From: Molanna angustata
Taxonomy: Eukaryota > Arthropoda > Insecta > Trichoptera > Molannidae
DNA length: 64,000 nucleotides
Assembly (NCBI GenBank): GCA_963576475.1
Contig: OY754980.1
Location: forward strand, 19,663,822 to 19,727,821
Direction of reading: 5' to 3'
Position numbers and translations under genes: made by a program. Positions 21,533 to 33,955 of this stretch are shown one piece after another (the stretch's first letter is position 1; each line of letters begins with the position of its first letter). The notes below the pieces were generated by a model. That model was not told the DNA's origin. It ran no database searches and saw only the letters and a list, made by a program, of their open reading frames with translations.

Positions 21533-21905
21533 TTGTCCAGCGATATACTCCTCACTCCACAGAGTATTAAAATTTTGACCCTATGGAAATATTCTCAACA
21601 TTTTCATGAAATGAGTTTTGTTAAATTATTTTTGATTAAAATATGTAGTTTATTATGAAAACTTCATAATTCTTCGATGCAATTTTATGAAAGCGATGTG
21701 CCTTCTTAGAAACAAAATATAAATATCAAATTTTAATTTACCTGTGCTTGCATGGAGTCACTTTGAAATATTTGGCAGTTAAAAAACTGTCTGTTAATAA
21801 AGTTTAGTGTAAAAATAATATGTCCGAATGTAAATTTTATAAATTAAAAAATATATTTGAAAAAATAAATTTGAGAAGAATCCTTCAAAATCTAATATAC
21901 TGTAG
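21533..21905. mobile_element. family D DNA element, partial
   Basis: Shares with the copies at 53.2-54.4 kb and 55.0-56.3 kb the successive blocks ACGAGTGGGTTTTG, ATACTCCTCACT, TTATTATGAAAACTT, CACTTTGAAATATTTG and CCTTCAAAATC, in the same order, with extra sequence in the middle. Non-coding. Confidence 0.7.
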
Positions 21906-22211
21906 ATCAAAGTTGTTTTTGAGTGTTATTATATTATGTATTTTTCTTCTTCATGGTTTTTATTTTTTTTATTAATTTATACTTTTATTAATATTTTTTA
22001 CTAAACAACTTCCTCATCCTGGGATGTAATGTAGGCTGTGTTTCTCGAACAAAGATTAAAGTAAAAGTATAGTTGAAATACTTTGATTTCATAAAATTGT
22101 GCAATACTTTTGGTTATTTCATGGAAATCTAATGCCACAACAAACGACACAATTTTGGATAATTTTATGAAATCATAGTAAGTATTTTAACTATACCATT
22201 ACTGGATACTT

Positions 22212-23665
22212 CGTCCCTCTCCTGACTAATTGTCGTATCTGACATTTTTTGCAAAATCGAGTTAGGACCACCAATGTGTATTTATATGTTGTACGCATGT
22301 TCTCACTAAAGGTCTCCATTGTATCACCTCCCGATAACTTGGAATAGCTTAGAGATTTGTTGTCTACGAATTACTGAAAATAAAATCTCACTAATAGACT
22401 TATGTGCAAATACGATTCTAATAATAAATAATAATAAATTTGGATAATTTATATAGCGCCGTTTTCGTGAATATCTCACCTCAAGGGCGCTGAAAAAATG
22501 ATTACGTTGTATCATTTCGGCTCTGGTAAGATTTGCGAAAAAGGTGCGTTTTGAGTTTTTTCCTGAACGAAGATATATTTTCGGTTTGTCTGAGGGTGTG
22601 TGGGAGCTTATTCAATGCATTTGGTCCTGCCACAGCAAATGCACGATCACCGAAATTAGTTGTGTGCACCCTGTTTATTTCAACTAATTTCCCAACCATG
22701 GATGAAGAGGCAGAACGAAGTGATGATTGTCTGTCATTTATTGAAAGCGGAATGCACAGTTCGGAGAGGTAAGTAGGAGCCATACCACGAAGTGCTTTAA
22801 AGATTATGAGACAGAGCTTATATTCAATTCTTTCGGGGACTTTAAGCCAATGTAGATTGCGAAGATGGTGAGAGATGTGAGAAAATTTGGAGGCTCCAGT
22901 GATGAGTCTGGCTGCAGCATTGAAAACTGACTGAATTTTATTAATTTCTTTCTTTGGTAAATTCGCATATATACCTACCGTTACAATAATCCAAACGGGA
23001 GACAACAAAGGCGCTTACCAAAGATTTCATGGCTTCAATTGGGATACTCCTTCGGATTGACTTTAAACGTCTTAGTTGAAAGAAAGCAGAAGAAGTAACT
23101 GTGTTAATTTGGTTTGAAAAGCTTAGATTTGAATCTATTTTGACTCCAAGAAGTTTAACACAGGATTTAGGAAGAATATCTGAATTTTCGAAAGTTAGTG
23201 GGGAAGTGTCTATTAAATGGCTTCGTTTGCGTGTTGCTGTCCAGAGTAGTTCTGTCTTTGTTGGGTTTAGCTTAAGTTTGTTTGCTGACATCCAAACACC
23301 GATATCTTCGATACATTTACAGATTGTGGTTTTTAGATGGTGAGCATTTTCTGGTGTGCAATAAAAGTAAAGCTGCCAATCGTCCGCATAACAGTGTGCG
23401 AGTAATCCGTGGGAGTCAATGATTGAAAATATGTCTTTTGTGTATAAGATAAATAGTAACGGACCTAGCACGGAACCCTGGGGAACTCCGAATTATAGGT
23501 ATATAAGAATGATTCATATATATAAGAATACAAATAAAATATATTTACACCGTGTCACTGCACCGTGTGCTGGGAGAGATGAAAATATGCACGGGCAAAA
23601 CACTAAAAACGCTCTCCTGAACAATTTGCATTTTGCAGATACGACTGTTAGTCAGGAGAAGGACG
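22212..23665. mobile_element. TIR MITE split by an L2-like insertion
   Basis: Termini CGTCCCTCTCCTGACTAA and TTAGTCAGGAGAAGGACG form inverted repeats of about 30 bp. Left part 22212-22422 and right part 23495-23665 are nearly identical to the uninterrupted copy at 30483-30873. ACTT flanks both ends and may be the target duplication. Non-autonomous, no ORF of its own. Confidence 0.9.
22423..23494 (-). pseudogene. L2/CR1-like non-LTR retrotransposon, 5'-truncated
   Basis: Begins within RT motif B ([14 protein letters not shown]) and includes [16 protein letters not shown] and LDYCNG; then in another frame [45 protein letters not shown] and FRKKLKTHLF, the order of CR1/L2-group proteins. The 3' UTR has the GGCGCTATATAAAT motif and an ATT-repeat tail. 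Its insertion in the MITE is bounded by comparison with the empty copy at 30483. The only frame break in this stretch is a 4-bp addition at 22972-22977 (TACCTA on the plus strand). Confidence 0.9.
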
Positions 23666-24836
23666 ACTTTTGTTGAAACAACTCAGCCTAAGTGTGGCAG
23701 GCACTAATAAAAAATGTAAAAAAAACATTATTAAATTTAAAATCAAAAACTAGAAAAAATACGAAATAAACAATAATTTAAAAGACAGAATTTCTTTTTG
23801 ATAATGAAGAATATTTTTTTCAACGCCCTTATAAGTAATTATATATTTTTAAAATTTAAATTGTTTTAATAATTCTTGTTGAGAAAAGTCACACTTATTT
23901 AAGAAGACTATAGCTGGCGTTTCTTAGTTCTACGAGATAGTCTTCATTCAAATTGTGGGAATGACAATATTTCAAGAATTTCAAATCTACGACGTTGACG
24001 GATAGCGATAGTGAGTCAAGAACAGAAATATACCTACATTGTATTGTATACCCGTCTGTGGAAAACAATAAATAACATTTAATTATCATTAATGAATCTG
24101 CACGACAGCTGGGGTTAGGGATTGCGCCCTCAAAATCGGGGCTGAGACCTTTAACACCCCCTTTTACTTGACTCGAAGCAAGCGTGAAAATGGTAACAAA
24201 CCTCCTAATATATCAAACCTTGGATACCACCGGGGTCCTCGGTATTTGCTAAATTGCCTCTATGACTGTCTCACAGACAATCCATTCATATCTATATAGC
24301 CAAAAATAGATAATGATTGTGTCTATTCTCGTTACTTATTGGTTTTATGCACATAAAAGTCTATACTCGTCATGTAAGAACTTCTATCTTAATGTAGGTC
24401 CCCTTCCTATAATGAAGTTCCCCACAGTATATAAAAATTCATTTTTTTATTTGTTTGTAAAAGGTTTTTTATTATTATTTATGGTAATCTATAAGTACGA
24501 AGGTAAGTACATATTATCCACTAATTAATATACAAGACAATAATACAAATACAACATGGTGCATTGAATCGAAAATATAAAATTAAATTTTCACGCTCAT
24601 TGAAATAAATTTGGCAAAATAATAAATTAAAAATCAATGTTTATTATTTATTACAAATACTTCAAGAAAAAGCTTCAATTTTCCAAAATTAATCTCCATA
24701 CGCGCTTTTCGTAGGTATCCACCTCATATGATTTTTATACGATGGGCACAATATATATTTAATTTTAAGTTCATTGAAACAAATGTCAAAAATAAAAATT
24801 CTTCAAACTTTGTGTGAGCAACACTGTAGAAGTTCA
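23666..24836. other. spacer without recognisable gene
   Basis: Mostly AT-rich. A less AT-rich stretch at 24105-24280 shows no coding similarity I can name. Confidence 0.45.
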
Positions 24837-24992
24837 TTTTTAAAAAAATAAAAATATAACAAACTTTGTAATATTTCTACTTTACAACTTTTATTACTGA
24901 TGATGAGCGCAAGCTCAAAAGCGCTATAACTTATTCGCAAGTTGTAAAGTACAAGTATTACAAAGTTTGTAATATTTTTATTTTTTTAAAAA
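24837..24992. mobile_element. short fold-back element
   Basis: Two arms of about 54 bp, 24837-24890 and 24939-24992, are close inverted repeats (AACAAACTTTGTAATATT and its complement) around a 48-bp loop. It is MITE-like in size. The arms also contain the inverted TTTTTTTAAAAA ends. Confidence 0.75.
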
Positions 24993-25025
24993 TACAATAT
25001 TTAATATTTTTTTTCGGGTAGGTAC

Positions 25026-25153
25026 TGTGTCAAATATTTATTTAATATATACTTTATCGCCTCACAATTAAAAATTGTTTCTCCGCCGGGAATCGAATCC
25101 GGTGCCTTTGGATCAGCAGTCTGATACCCAACAAACTGAGCCATGAAGGCCGA
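25026..25153 (-). repeat. tRNA-derived SINE copy with tRNA head
   Basis: Minus-strand sense shows GGCCTTCATGGCTCAGTTTG (A box) and GGATTCGATTCCC (B box), then a shortened body. Diverged from 20422-20652. Confidence 0.75.
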
Positions 25154-25514
25154 CAAAGTTTAATTGAAGCTAAACTATAACCGTCTTCAAGTATTATAAT
25201 TAAAATATTTTATCTTGAAAATACAAAGTGAGTTAGATAGTCTTACTGATTGTACTTGAACGACGAGCTGAAAAATTCTGTTATGGAGAAAGATGGATAA
25301 TGTCATACGTTCAGTAGATTGGATTGGAAGTCCATGATTGGATAAATACTGATTGGATTAAGGTACTGTGGTTGGTTCGGATTAACGAAATTATTACCTA
25401 TATATTGCCCCGCTGGCGTATCTTGGGTCAACACAGAAGATTGCGGTACGATGATGTATGATCAATTTTTTTCAACCCAAAGATAATTCTGATACATACG
25501 GAGCAAATCCATAT

Positions 25515-26090
25515 TTTTTTAAATTTTTTTTATTTATTTATTCTACATACATGCATATATATAAATTGATCAACAACGCCCCACTAGGTATTACCTGTTC
25601 TTGGGCTGCTGTTAGGTATATTACATTATAGTCAATTTGAATATATATTATACAGCAATGTAATTTACATATCATAAATATAATTACAAAACAAAGAATA
25701 CAACATAATTTAAAAGTAGGTACAACATAATTTTAAAAAGCAACATAATTATTTAAAAACATCAATAGATTCACATAATGAACTTACACAAAAAAAAAAC
25801 AACCAAATATAATAAATATGTATAGTAAGACATATTAGGTTTCGGAGGCTATGGGTGAATACTATATATCCTCTGCATAGTGTCTGCCATTTACTAATAG
25901 CCATTCCTTTATTTTAGTTTTAAAGGAATGACTATTTTTTGTCTCTTTGATTCCTTTATCGAGTTTGTTGAAAGTTCTAGGAGCAATGACTCTAAAACGT
26001 CTCTGTCCAAACAAGGTTTTCGTTATAGGCACAAAGAAGTTAAGATCATTTGCTTGCCTAGTGAACATATTAAGGTATTGGGTATAGGAT
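25515..26090 (-). pseudogene. RT C-terminal remnant with structured 3' UTR
   Basis: The frame 26068-25862 contains FFVPITKTLFGQRRFRVIAP, then FNKLDKGIKET and FKTKIKEWLL, the last segment of Jockey/CR1-like RTs. Downstream lie the stem-loop at 25572-25613 and a T-rich stretch at 25513-25542, which reads as an A-rich tail on the sense strand. Confidence 0.7.
25572..25613 (-). other. ACA/TAGT-type two-helix stem-loop
   Basis: Minus-strand sense: outer arms AACAGCAGCCC and GGGCGTTGTT (imperfect), joint GAACA, inner hairpin AGGT/ACCT with loop AAT, joint TAGT. Confidence 0.6.
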
Positions 26091-26440
26091 AATTAAACTC
26101 ATAATGCGTCTTGTATTGTTTTCAATTTCGTAGTAAGCGTATCGATATGGATACGAAGTCGCTATACTTAAATATCAATTTAATGTCAAAAATCTATATT
26201 AAACGTCACTTTGAACCTTGAAACGAAACCATGTCACAAGGTCAATATCGTAGACTTGAATTTAAAGATAGTGGACTTGTTTCTGGTTCCAAAAGAAGAA
26301 AAAATGATAACGTCAAAAATTATATCTTTATGTAATTAAATTTTCTGCTTCACTTTGAATATTATATGTTGAATGCTCACATTAACAGATAAAAAATTGT
26401 TATATCAGTCTTTTGTTTTGAGACATGCATATACTTTTTT

Positions 26441-26563
26441 TTCAAATATTTATATAACACGTACTCAATAACAAGTTGCCGCATTTTGGAGACTTACGAT
26501 ATTTATCGTTTCATAGATCCAGAGTGAAAACACAATTGGAAACTGTGTCTCCAATGGGGAATT
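26441..26563 (-). repeat. SINE body fragment
   Basis: Matches the body of 20422-20652 (complement of CTTGTTATTG and GTTTTCA) up to the point where the tRNA head should begin; the head is replaced by unrelated sequence. Confidence 0.65.
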
Positions 26564-26585
26564 CTATGAATATTATGTGGAATTA

Positions 26586-27320
26586 GATATGTACTGTGTG
26601 CTATGTACTGTATGCGTGTGTGTGTGCTGTGTAGGTACGATGTGCAATGCGCTATGTGATATATACCTACTTTGTGCTATGTACTGTATGCGTGTGTGTG
26701 CTGTGTAGGTACGATGTTCAATGCGCTATGTGATATATACCTACTTTGTGCTATGTACTGTATGCGTGTGTGTGCTGTGTACGTACTATGTGCTGTGTAG
26801 GAACTATGTGCAATGTGCTATGTGATATGTACTGTGTGCTAATGTACTGTATGCGTGTGTGTGCTGTGTAGGTACGATGTGCAATGCGCTATGTGATATA
26901 TACCTACTTTGTGCTATGTACTGTATGCGTGTGTGTGCTGTGTACGTACTATGTGCTGTGTAGGAACTATGTGCAATGTGCTATGTGATATGTACTGTGT
27001 GCTAATGTACTGTATGCGTGTGTGTGCTGTGTAGGTACGATGTGCAATGCGCTATGTGATATATACCTACTTTGTGCTATGTACTGTATGCGTGTGTGTG
27101 CTGTGTACGTACTATGTGCTGTGTAGGAACTATGTGCAATGTGCTATGTGATATGTACTGTGTGCTAATGTACTGTATGCGTGTGTGTGCTGTGTAGGTA
27201 TTATGTGCTGTGTAGGTACTATGTGCTATGTACTGTATGCGTGTGTGTGCTGTGTAGGTACTACGTGCTGTGTAGGTACTATCTGCATTGTGATATGTAC
27301 TTTGTGCTATGTACCTACGG
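26586..27320. repeat. higher-order minisatellite, 163-bp period
   Basis: Built of TGTGCTATGTACTGTATGCG and GTGTGCTGTGTAGGTAC variants. The landmark GCTAATGTACTG recurs near 26838, 27001 and 27164, an exact 163-bp spacing, and each 163-bp block is itself two related halves. It occupies the interior of a family D element. Confidence 0.9.
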
Positions 27321-27724
27321 CGTGTTTATTTTACTTAATCGATTATAGACTAAAGTACTCATTCGACTCTTTTCAAATTTTGCAAATTTGTATATCTAAT
27401 ACTCACTTAGACCGCATTATATTTTGAAAGATATCTGAATAGTGCTTCTCAATTTTTTTAACTCTTAAATATTTTAGAGTGACCCCAAACTCAAATACCT
27501 TAAAATTTATTTTATTTATTTTCAAATTAGTAAAAAAGCACATGACTTTCATAAAATGGCATTGAAGAATTATCAATTTTTCATAATAAAATATCCAAAT
27601 CAAAAATCATTTAACAAACTCTTTTGATGAAAATGCTGAATATTTCCCATACAAAATTTGAATACTTTATAGAGTGACTTGTTAGTGAGGATTTTAGCGT
27701 TGCCCACAACCCACTCGTTTTAAC
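27321..27724. mobile_element. family D DNA element, right half
   Basis: Aligns with 55918-56300: GGCGTGTTTATTTTACTT, CGATTATAGA, TGAATAGTGCTTCT, CATAAAATGGCATT and the terminal CCCACTCGTTTTA. With the minisatellite it forms one element copy whose left end is not recognisable. Confidence 0.75.
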
Positions 27725-28284
27725 AGTGAAGACAAATAATCTTAAATGTAGTTATTTAAATGTCGTGCTGTGAATTAATTCAAAAAAATATTTAATATTT
27801 GTTTGTAAATTTTTTGATTGATTTGAACCATTTGTGAATTTGACAGAATACAAATTGGATGTGGGTGTATATTAAATGAAATGTTTCAAGTAAAAATCTG
27901 CAAGTATTTAAAGTAAATATTCATATATTTTCTTTCAAAACAAACACAATAAATTGATTTTAGGATCTTGTTAATTATAGGTGTGCTGTTTTGACTTACA
28001 ATTATTATTCGTTTGGATTTAATCACTTTATGCGGTTGCGAAATTATTCGCTTGCGTTCATTTATTTTAAATACATTTATACATTTATGGTTGAAATACA
28101 TTTTCTAAACTTGGAAAATTTCTACTCTTTATCTTTTAAAATGAATCCTGCCTACACCCACCAGTACTGGGTTCAGTACCTAGCCAACTAAATTTATTTA
28201 TTTACAATTCAATTACACAATAGTTTCCCTCGTCACGCAGGAGATCACCCACCCATGTTGGGATTCCATATTATGTATCACTTA

Positions 28285-29399
28285 CTAGTTGCATGTAACA
28301 CATGAGATCCAACTGTCGATGGCGATAGTATGTATAATTGAAGAATACCAACCAAACTATAAACACAAATTTATAAACATTTTAAGATATTTTGTTTTCT
28401 ATATAAATCATGTAGGTATGTATGTCAAGATAGGATAGTATGGAGGTCAGTATTTTTTCTACCCAAACAGCATGATGGTATGTATGTATGTTTGGAGATT
28501 AAGTATCAAACTATTGAGTCCCCGTAGATATTGTTTAGTATATGCAGCCTTACAAATTGTATGAAACAATGTCGTCACTAAATTAAATTTTTATAAAAAT
28601 TGTTACACAAAAAGTTTGAGATGTACTACTAAAACTTTTGAGATGTACTACTACAAAAACTACAAAAAGTTTGAGATGTACTACTACAATGTTCATATTT
28701 TTTATAGAAAATTAAAATATCTAGTTGAAGTGTTTCGGTATTTTTCAATATATTTAAAAACTTTGGAAATATAGGCAGTTAAACACATAAATTTAACATA
28801 ATATTTTGTTTTGAAAATGTTTGAGAAACTCTGGATGTGTTTAAAAAAACAAATTTGATATTTTGTATTTATCTATATTTATACCAATTTCCAGCGTTCT
28901 AGTTTTTATGGTTTTTGAGATACCTACATAATATATGGAAAAATAAAGTAAAAATTCAAAAGTTGATAACCCCTGATTGAAACAAAAATTCAAAATTTTG
29001 AGTAAAGAAGTTTTCTAGGCCTATAACCATATATATTTTCTAAAGTTTTAGGCTATATGCATTAAGCGGATCAGAAGTTATAGGGGGGGGGGGACGACAC
29101 ACAGACACACTAAATGTTCTACTCCGAATTCTAAGTAAATCCATCATCCTCTAAGTTGGTGTTTTTTGACTTCAAAGTTGGAAAAACCGTGATAAATATA
29201 GACCCTGAATACAAATCTCGCGTATCCTGGCTTGATACTTTGTCGATGTGTTAAGAGAAATGAATTTTCTTGAACAAATTGTTAGAAAACAAAATATCTT
29301 AAAATGTTTATAAATTTGTGTTTATAGTTTGGTACGTATTCTTCAACTATACATACCATCACCATCGACAGTTGGATCTCATATATTACATGCAACTAG
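28285..29399. mobile_element. CTAG-TIR DNA element, complete copy
   Basis: Left end CTAGTTGCATGTAACACA and right end complement CTAGTTGCATGTAATATA begin inverted repeats of about 115 bp (left about 28285-28405, right about 29285-29399). TA lies directly outside both ends (28283-28284, 29400-29401), the expected target for Tc1/mariner-like or related elements. The interior (about 880 bp) has no ORF, so it is non-autonomous. A G run (29083-29091) lies inside. Confidence 0.85.
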
Positions 29400-29401
29400 T
29401 A

Positions 29402-30482
29402 TTTAATATTCTCACTGTGTACAATATGGGGTGAATAGTGAGAATACTATCTTCTATTTATTAAAAAAAATATTGAAAACTATTTTTATCATGCAATTCT
29501 TGCTACTGTGGACTGGAACCACTGTATAGTTGGAAGTATTTGTCATATAGCATTAACTTACCCCTTTACGGTGTACAAGGAAATATAATATAACATATTA
29601 TTACTATAAAATTTCGAGTCACATCATATATAATCATCAAATGAGTATCAAACGACTATACGAAAAATAATTAATCCTACACAACGATCATTACGAGTGA
29701 CAATCATAATTTACAAACGATGCAACTCGTTTACGATTCTTAATAGTTATGAAAAAAAATTTCCTCGAGAAAAGGGGGTACATATTTTGATTTAATGTGA
29801 AGCCACTACACCCAACAAGTTGTTATATTCCTGCTTCTTTCGTATTTACAACAAATTAAATATTTATGAAGAATTGAAATTTGTGATTGTAAAGATTGTC
29901 TATATTTAATAAATTAAGTGATTATAACATGTAGGTACTACTGAATAAAAAAAAGCGAACAAAGACAAAACTACATTGAAAATAAATCTTTGTATTTTGA
30001 CGTCGAGAAACGACCGACATGTGTTTACTTAATAAATAATTTTAAAAATGTCGTTAAATTGTCGCGTCTACATCCAACACAGACCAATTCGCGGAAAAGT
30101 TATAAAGACACATCCGTTGGGAGAAAAAAATGACCCCTGCTTATAAAAAATATCCAATAGTTAGATTTTTTCATTTTTTTTTCTCAACTTTATTTTTTTT
30201 AATCGTAAGAAGTCCGCTCCCATCAGATCTTCTATAATTTTTATGTTGAACTTTCTCATACACAAAAAAACTGATTAAACTCTAAAAGTAAGTATTTTTT
30301 TTGTACCTAACTCATCTATTTATTTATCAAAACATACACTGCTTCACGTTATTTTACATTATTTTTTCATTTAGTACACAAAACAATATTTACCCAAATT
30401 ACAAGTTTAAATTCACAATTGAGTACACAAACTACTTACATTAATAAAGAAAATAAATAAAAAGCTAACAAAACGATAAATA
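29402..30482. other. AT-rich spacer
   Basis: No gene or recognised transposon seen. Confidence 0.45.
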
Positions 30483-30873
30483 CGTCCCTCTCCTGACTAA
30501 CTGTCGTATCTGACATTTTTTTGCAAAATCGAGTTAGGACCGCCAATGTGTATTTATATGTTGTACGCATGTTCTCACTAAAGGTCTCGACTGTATCGCC
30601 TCCCGTTAACTTGGAATAGCTTAGTGATTTGTTGTCTACGAATTACTGAAAATAAAATCTCACTAATAGACCTATGTGCAAATACGATTCTAATATAGGT
30701 ATATAAGAATGATTCATATATATCAGAATACAAATAAAATAATAAAATATATTTACACCGTGTCACTGCACCGTGTGCTGGGAGAGATGAAAATATGCAC
30801 GGGCAAAACACTAAAAACGCTCTCCTGAACAATTTGTATTTTGCAGATACGACTGTTAGTCAGGAGAGGGACG
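30483..30873. mobile_element. TIR MITE, uninterrupted copy
   Basis: 391 bp with inverted ends CGTCCCTCTCCTGACTAACT and its complement. It is the empty-site reference for the interrupted copy at 22212-23665. ATA flanks both ends. Confidence 0.92.
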
Positions 30874-30884
30874 ATATGTAGGTG

Positions 30885-31100
30885 TATACAAATTTGAAAT
30901 CTAAATTGATAAAGTAGAATAAACACGCCGCACAAAGCACATAGTACACAGCACACACACAGATACATTGTGATGACACTATTAGAATACAATTTCTGCA
31001 TGATACTAGTTGATAATCTGAAATAAAATATAATCTAAAAATTTCGAATAAACAACTCCCATTTGGGGTAGTGAGGAGTAAAAAAGACAAAATATTTATG
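30885..31100. mobile_element. family D element, left half with minisatellite seed
   Basis: GATAAAGTAGAATAAACACG, then CACATAGTACACAGCACACA (a single, unexpanded minisatellite unit), then TAGAATACAATTTCTGCAT and GGGGTAGTGAGGAGTAAAAA. Compare 54300-54435. Confidence 0.7.
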
Positions 31101-31141
31101 AATTTTGATTCTCTTTCATCAACAATGAATGAAAGAATTTT

Positions 31142-31171
31142 ACTCTCCACTACTATGGAATAGTGGAGAGT
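31142..31171. repeat. perfect hairpin typical of family D ends
   Basis: Arms ACTCTCCACTA and TAGTGGAGAGT around an 8-base loop. Similar hairpins with altered arms are at 51914-51943, 54391-54426 and 55025-55060. Confidence 0.7.
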
Positions 31172-31174
31172 CAC

Positions 31175-33480
31175 GGTTTCACAATTTTTAAGAGTATTTT
31201 TTTACATCAATTTCGCAATGGGTATCATGTAGAGAGTGCATACTTTGAGTTTCGTTGTGATGTTTTTGTGTGAATGCCGTATCCTGTATGCCGTACACAA
31301 ATATGAAAATTTGTGTCCTCTGTACAGATCAAACTAAAAGGCTGATGAACTTAATATTGATACCATACGTGTGAAGTACATAAACTTAGAGCCGATTAGT
31401 TTTTCATAGACAACGGTTCATTTTTCTCAATGTTTTTCTATATTTCATCTGTTAAAACTAAAAAAAATGCTCTCACGAGCTGGAAAATTGAGATATTTTA
31501 ATTTTCTTTTGAAACTATTTATACAACACCAATAATCTTTACAAAATCTATAGATATAATTGTGGTTGTTTTTATTTCTTTTATACTTATTCCCAAATTA
31601 ACTATTGATTGGTTATATTTCGACTTGAAAAAATTTTTTTTTTGGTCCACCCTCATGTTTATGTGGTATTGTAATATTCACAATACCTATAGACAGTAGG
31701 TATATGTAAACAATATTGCGGTTACAAATTTTGATTAACAAAAAATCATGTGTTCCCAAAAAATATCCATAATTTTAGTTATTTATACAAGCAACAAAAT
31801 TAACTTAAATAAAAGTAAATCATATCTCATATTCTATTTTATAAATACATTGGTTCCTTGTATAATGGAGAGTTATGCGTTGACCACAATCCACTCGTTT
31901 TTGTTTGATCCTTTAATTAGCGAATTTAGTCCTTTTGACAATTATACCTCTAGGTATGTGTATGGGTATATCTATTATAAAAATGTGAATCTCGTTTAAT
32001 TTTTTGGAAATAATTTTTTAACAATAAATTTATTATTTTTGTATCTCTTTTAAAAATATATACTTATACCATATCGACAGCAATTTGCGAATTTCGTTCA
32101 TCCGTTATTTGTTATTTTTCGGACAATATTGACAAATTTCTCAACGAAATATTCACCTCATCCATCGGTAATTAACCAATTTCGTCTCTACAATCTATAG
32201 TCTTTCATGCTGTGGTCCACGCCACGCTCACTTGAATTGTCGCAATCTTGTTAGGAAGATAATAATGTAACGAGGCAGGTAGTTGTTAATTATTTAGTGT
32301 TTATCTAAATTGCTCCGGGCAGTTGGGAGGAAAGTGACTATGCGATGTTCTTCTCTCTGTATCTGATGAAATACGAAGGTTATGGTCTCTTGCCAACCAA
32401 CATCTCGTCTGCCGGACCGCTCACCTTTCGTTCCACCTGGTATAACATGCGTCTAACACATGACATGCCTAATTGCAATGCCGACCAATCATTCACCACA
32501 ATCTATTTTGTTTGAAAATTTTTCTACAATGCCATAGATTTATTTATTAACTGCTTTCGATCATTTCATGTTGCTTTTCAGACAAATAAACAGGCACTAT
32601 GTGTAAAAATATTGTTTAAGTGTTCAAATCTTTGATTGCAGAGATAATACTCTCGGTATAAATGAGCCTTCTTTTGTCCTCGTTAAAATGTACCTACTAA
32701 AAATGCTTCAATTAGATACAAACATACAATTTCTTGACTCATTTAGACATCTTTAATTTTAAAATTTAACAAATTCCAACATATTAATTATATTTTTGTC
32801 ATTGATGTACACAAATATGCACCTTCTAATGTATGAAACACGAATAAACATTGTATTGATATCACCAAATCTATAATACACAATATTTTTTATTATATAT
32901 GTGAAAAAAGGTATTATTTAGAGGTTTTTTTTAATAGCAAGAATAGTCATTAAAAAAGTAGAAAAATCAGTCGGTAGATTTTTATATTCTCTTTCGATTG
33001 AAGTAAAAATATGCTTCGTAGGCTTGTATTTTTTCATAGTTAATAACACTAAAAAACGGGTTTTTAAAACTAATTTTACAAGAAAAGTATTTAACAAATT
33101 AAAATTTAAAAAAAACTCACGTAGGTAATAAAATAAAGATGTAAATATATTTTTTTTATTCAAAGGTGACCTTTTGAGGGTAGGTACTAGGGAAAATATT
33201 TTCAAAATTTAACCTTCTACAAACTATTCAAAGGATCGGATAGAGTCAATTAAGTAATACTATGATTGTGGTGTAAACATATAAACGGACCCAAGTGTAA
33301 TAAATTACTACCTTGTACGAATCTACACAATGTGAAGCACAATATTTAATTTGTTGACTTAAGACTACTTAGATTCGTAATGCCAAAACACCAAAACACC
33401 AAAACAAGCTGTAGCTTGAAACAATCTTATAAAAATGGCTTTAAATAAATTGTTATTATTTATCGTGATTTTTGGTTAAC
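31175..33480. other. spacer without recognisable gene
   Basis: AT-rich. A family D-like terminus (GAGAGTTATGCGTTGACCAC then CCACTCGTTTTTG) is at 31868-31905. The part at 32210-32490 is less AT-rich but has no open frame of note. The part at 32930-33030 is an inverted relative of 43640-43735 (CAATCGAAAGAGAATAT, ACTATTCTTGC). Confidence 0.45.
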
Positions 33481-33483
33481 CCT

Positions 33484-33735
33484 CCATTCGCTGACATTGC
33501 CGTGAATTATTGCGCGCGTCCGCCTCGTGCATCTCAGAGAAATTTTCAAAAAAGGAACGAAAATAAAATAGGTATTCGAAACAAGAATGAAAATCAACGA
33601 GCGGTATGGAGTAAAAAGCGCGCGGTTTTCCCGAGACGCGACGCGTCGTCACGCTCGCGTGGCACCGCCACATGGCGGGCGGCTACACGCTCCGGTTAAT
33701 GTCAAAGCCCGCCATCGCATCGCAATGCCACAGTA
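33484..33735. other. CpG-rich segment of unknown nature
   Basis: Stands out by GCGCGC, CGACGCGTCG and CACGCTCGCG clusters in otherwise AT-rich DNA. Several overlapping frames are open across it on both strands, but none has a recognisable motif. It could be a promoter or first exon of an unseen gene, or transposon DNA. Confidence 0.35.
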
Positions 33736-33849
33736 CCTATACAGTTTGGTGACTAATGACCGACGGGCCATAGACAAACTTAAAACAAATCATCACCACC
33801 ACTTTGTCTATGGACCAAGTTTATTTCAAAACTTAATAATATGCATACC

Positions 33850-33955
33850 TACAATCAGTCCCTATTTGAGGTAGGCAGGGAGAACCGAACGTTAGACTCT
33901 TTATCTTGACATTTCATTCACATCCATACATCCTCTCCTATTATTCTGTTTTCGT
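33850..33955 (-). pseudogene. RTE (VLSAYP subfamily) 3' end
   Basis: The plus strand reads GAGGTAGGCAGGGAGAACCG, the complement of the region coding for RTE ...VLSAYL in the copies at 12.1 and 41.3 kb. Only the terminal 100 bp survive. Confidence 0.65.

Noticed and set aside
26586..27320. A Cys-rich protein-coding region (27185-27427 frame)
   Set aside because: The cysteines come from the TGTGTGCTGTG repeat; the frame is only the minisatellite plus chance extension.
33472..33874. Overlapping basic ORFs as coding exons
   Set aside because: Several frames on both strands are open at once because of base composition; no motif distinguishes one of them.
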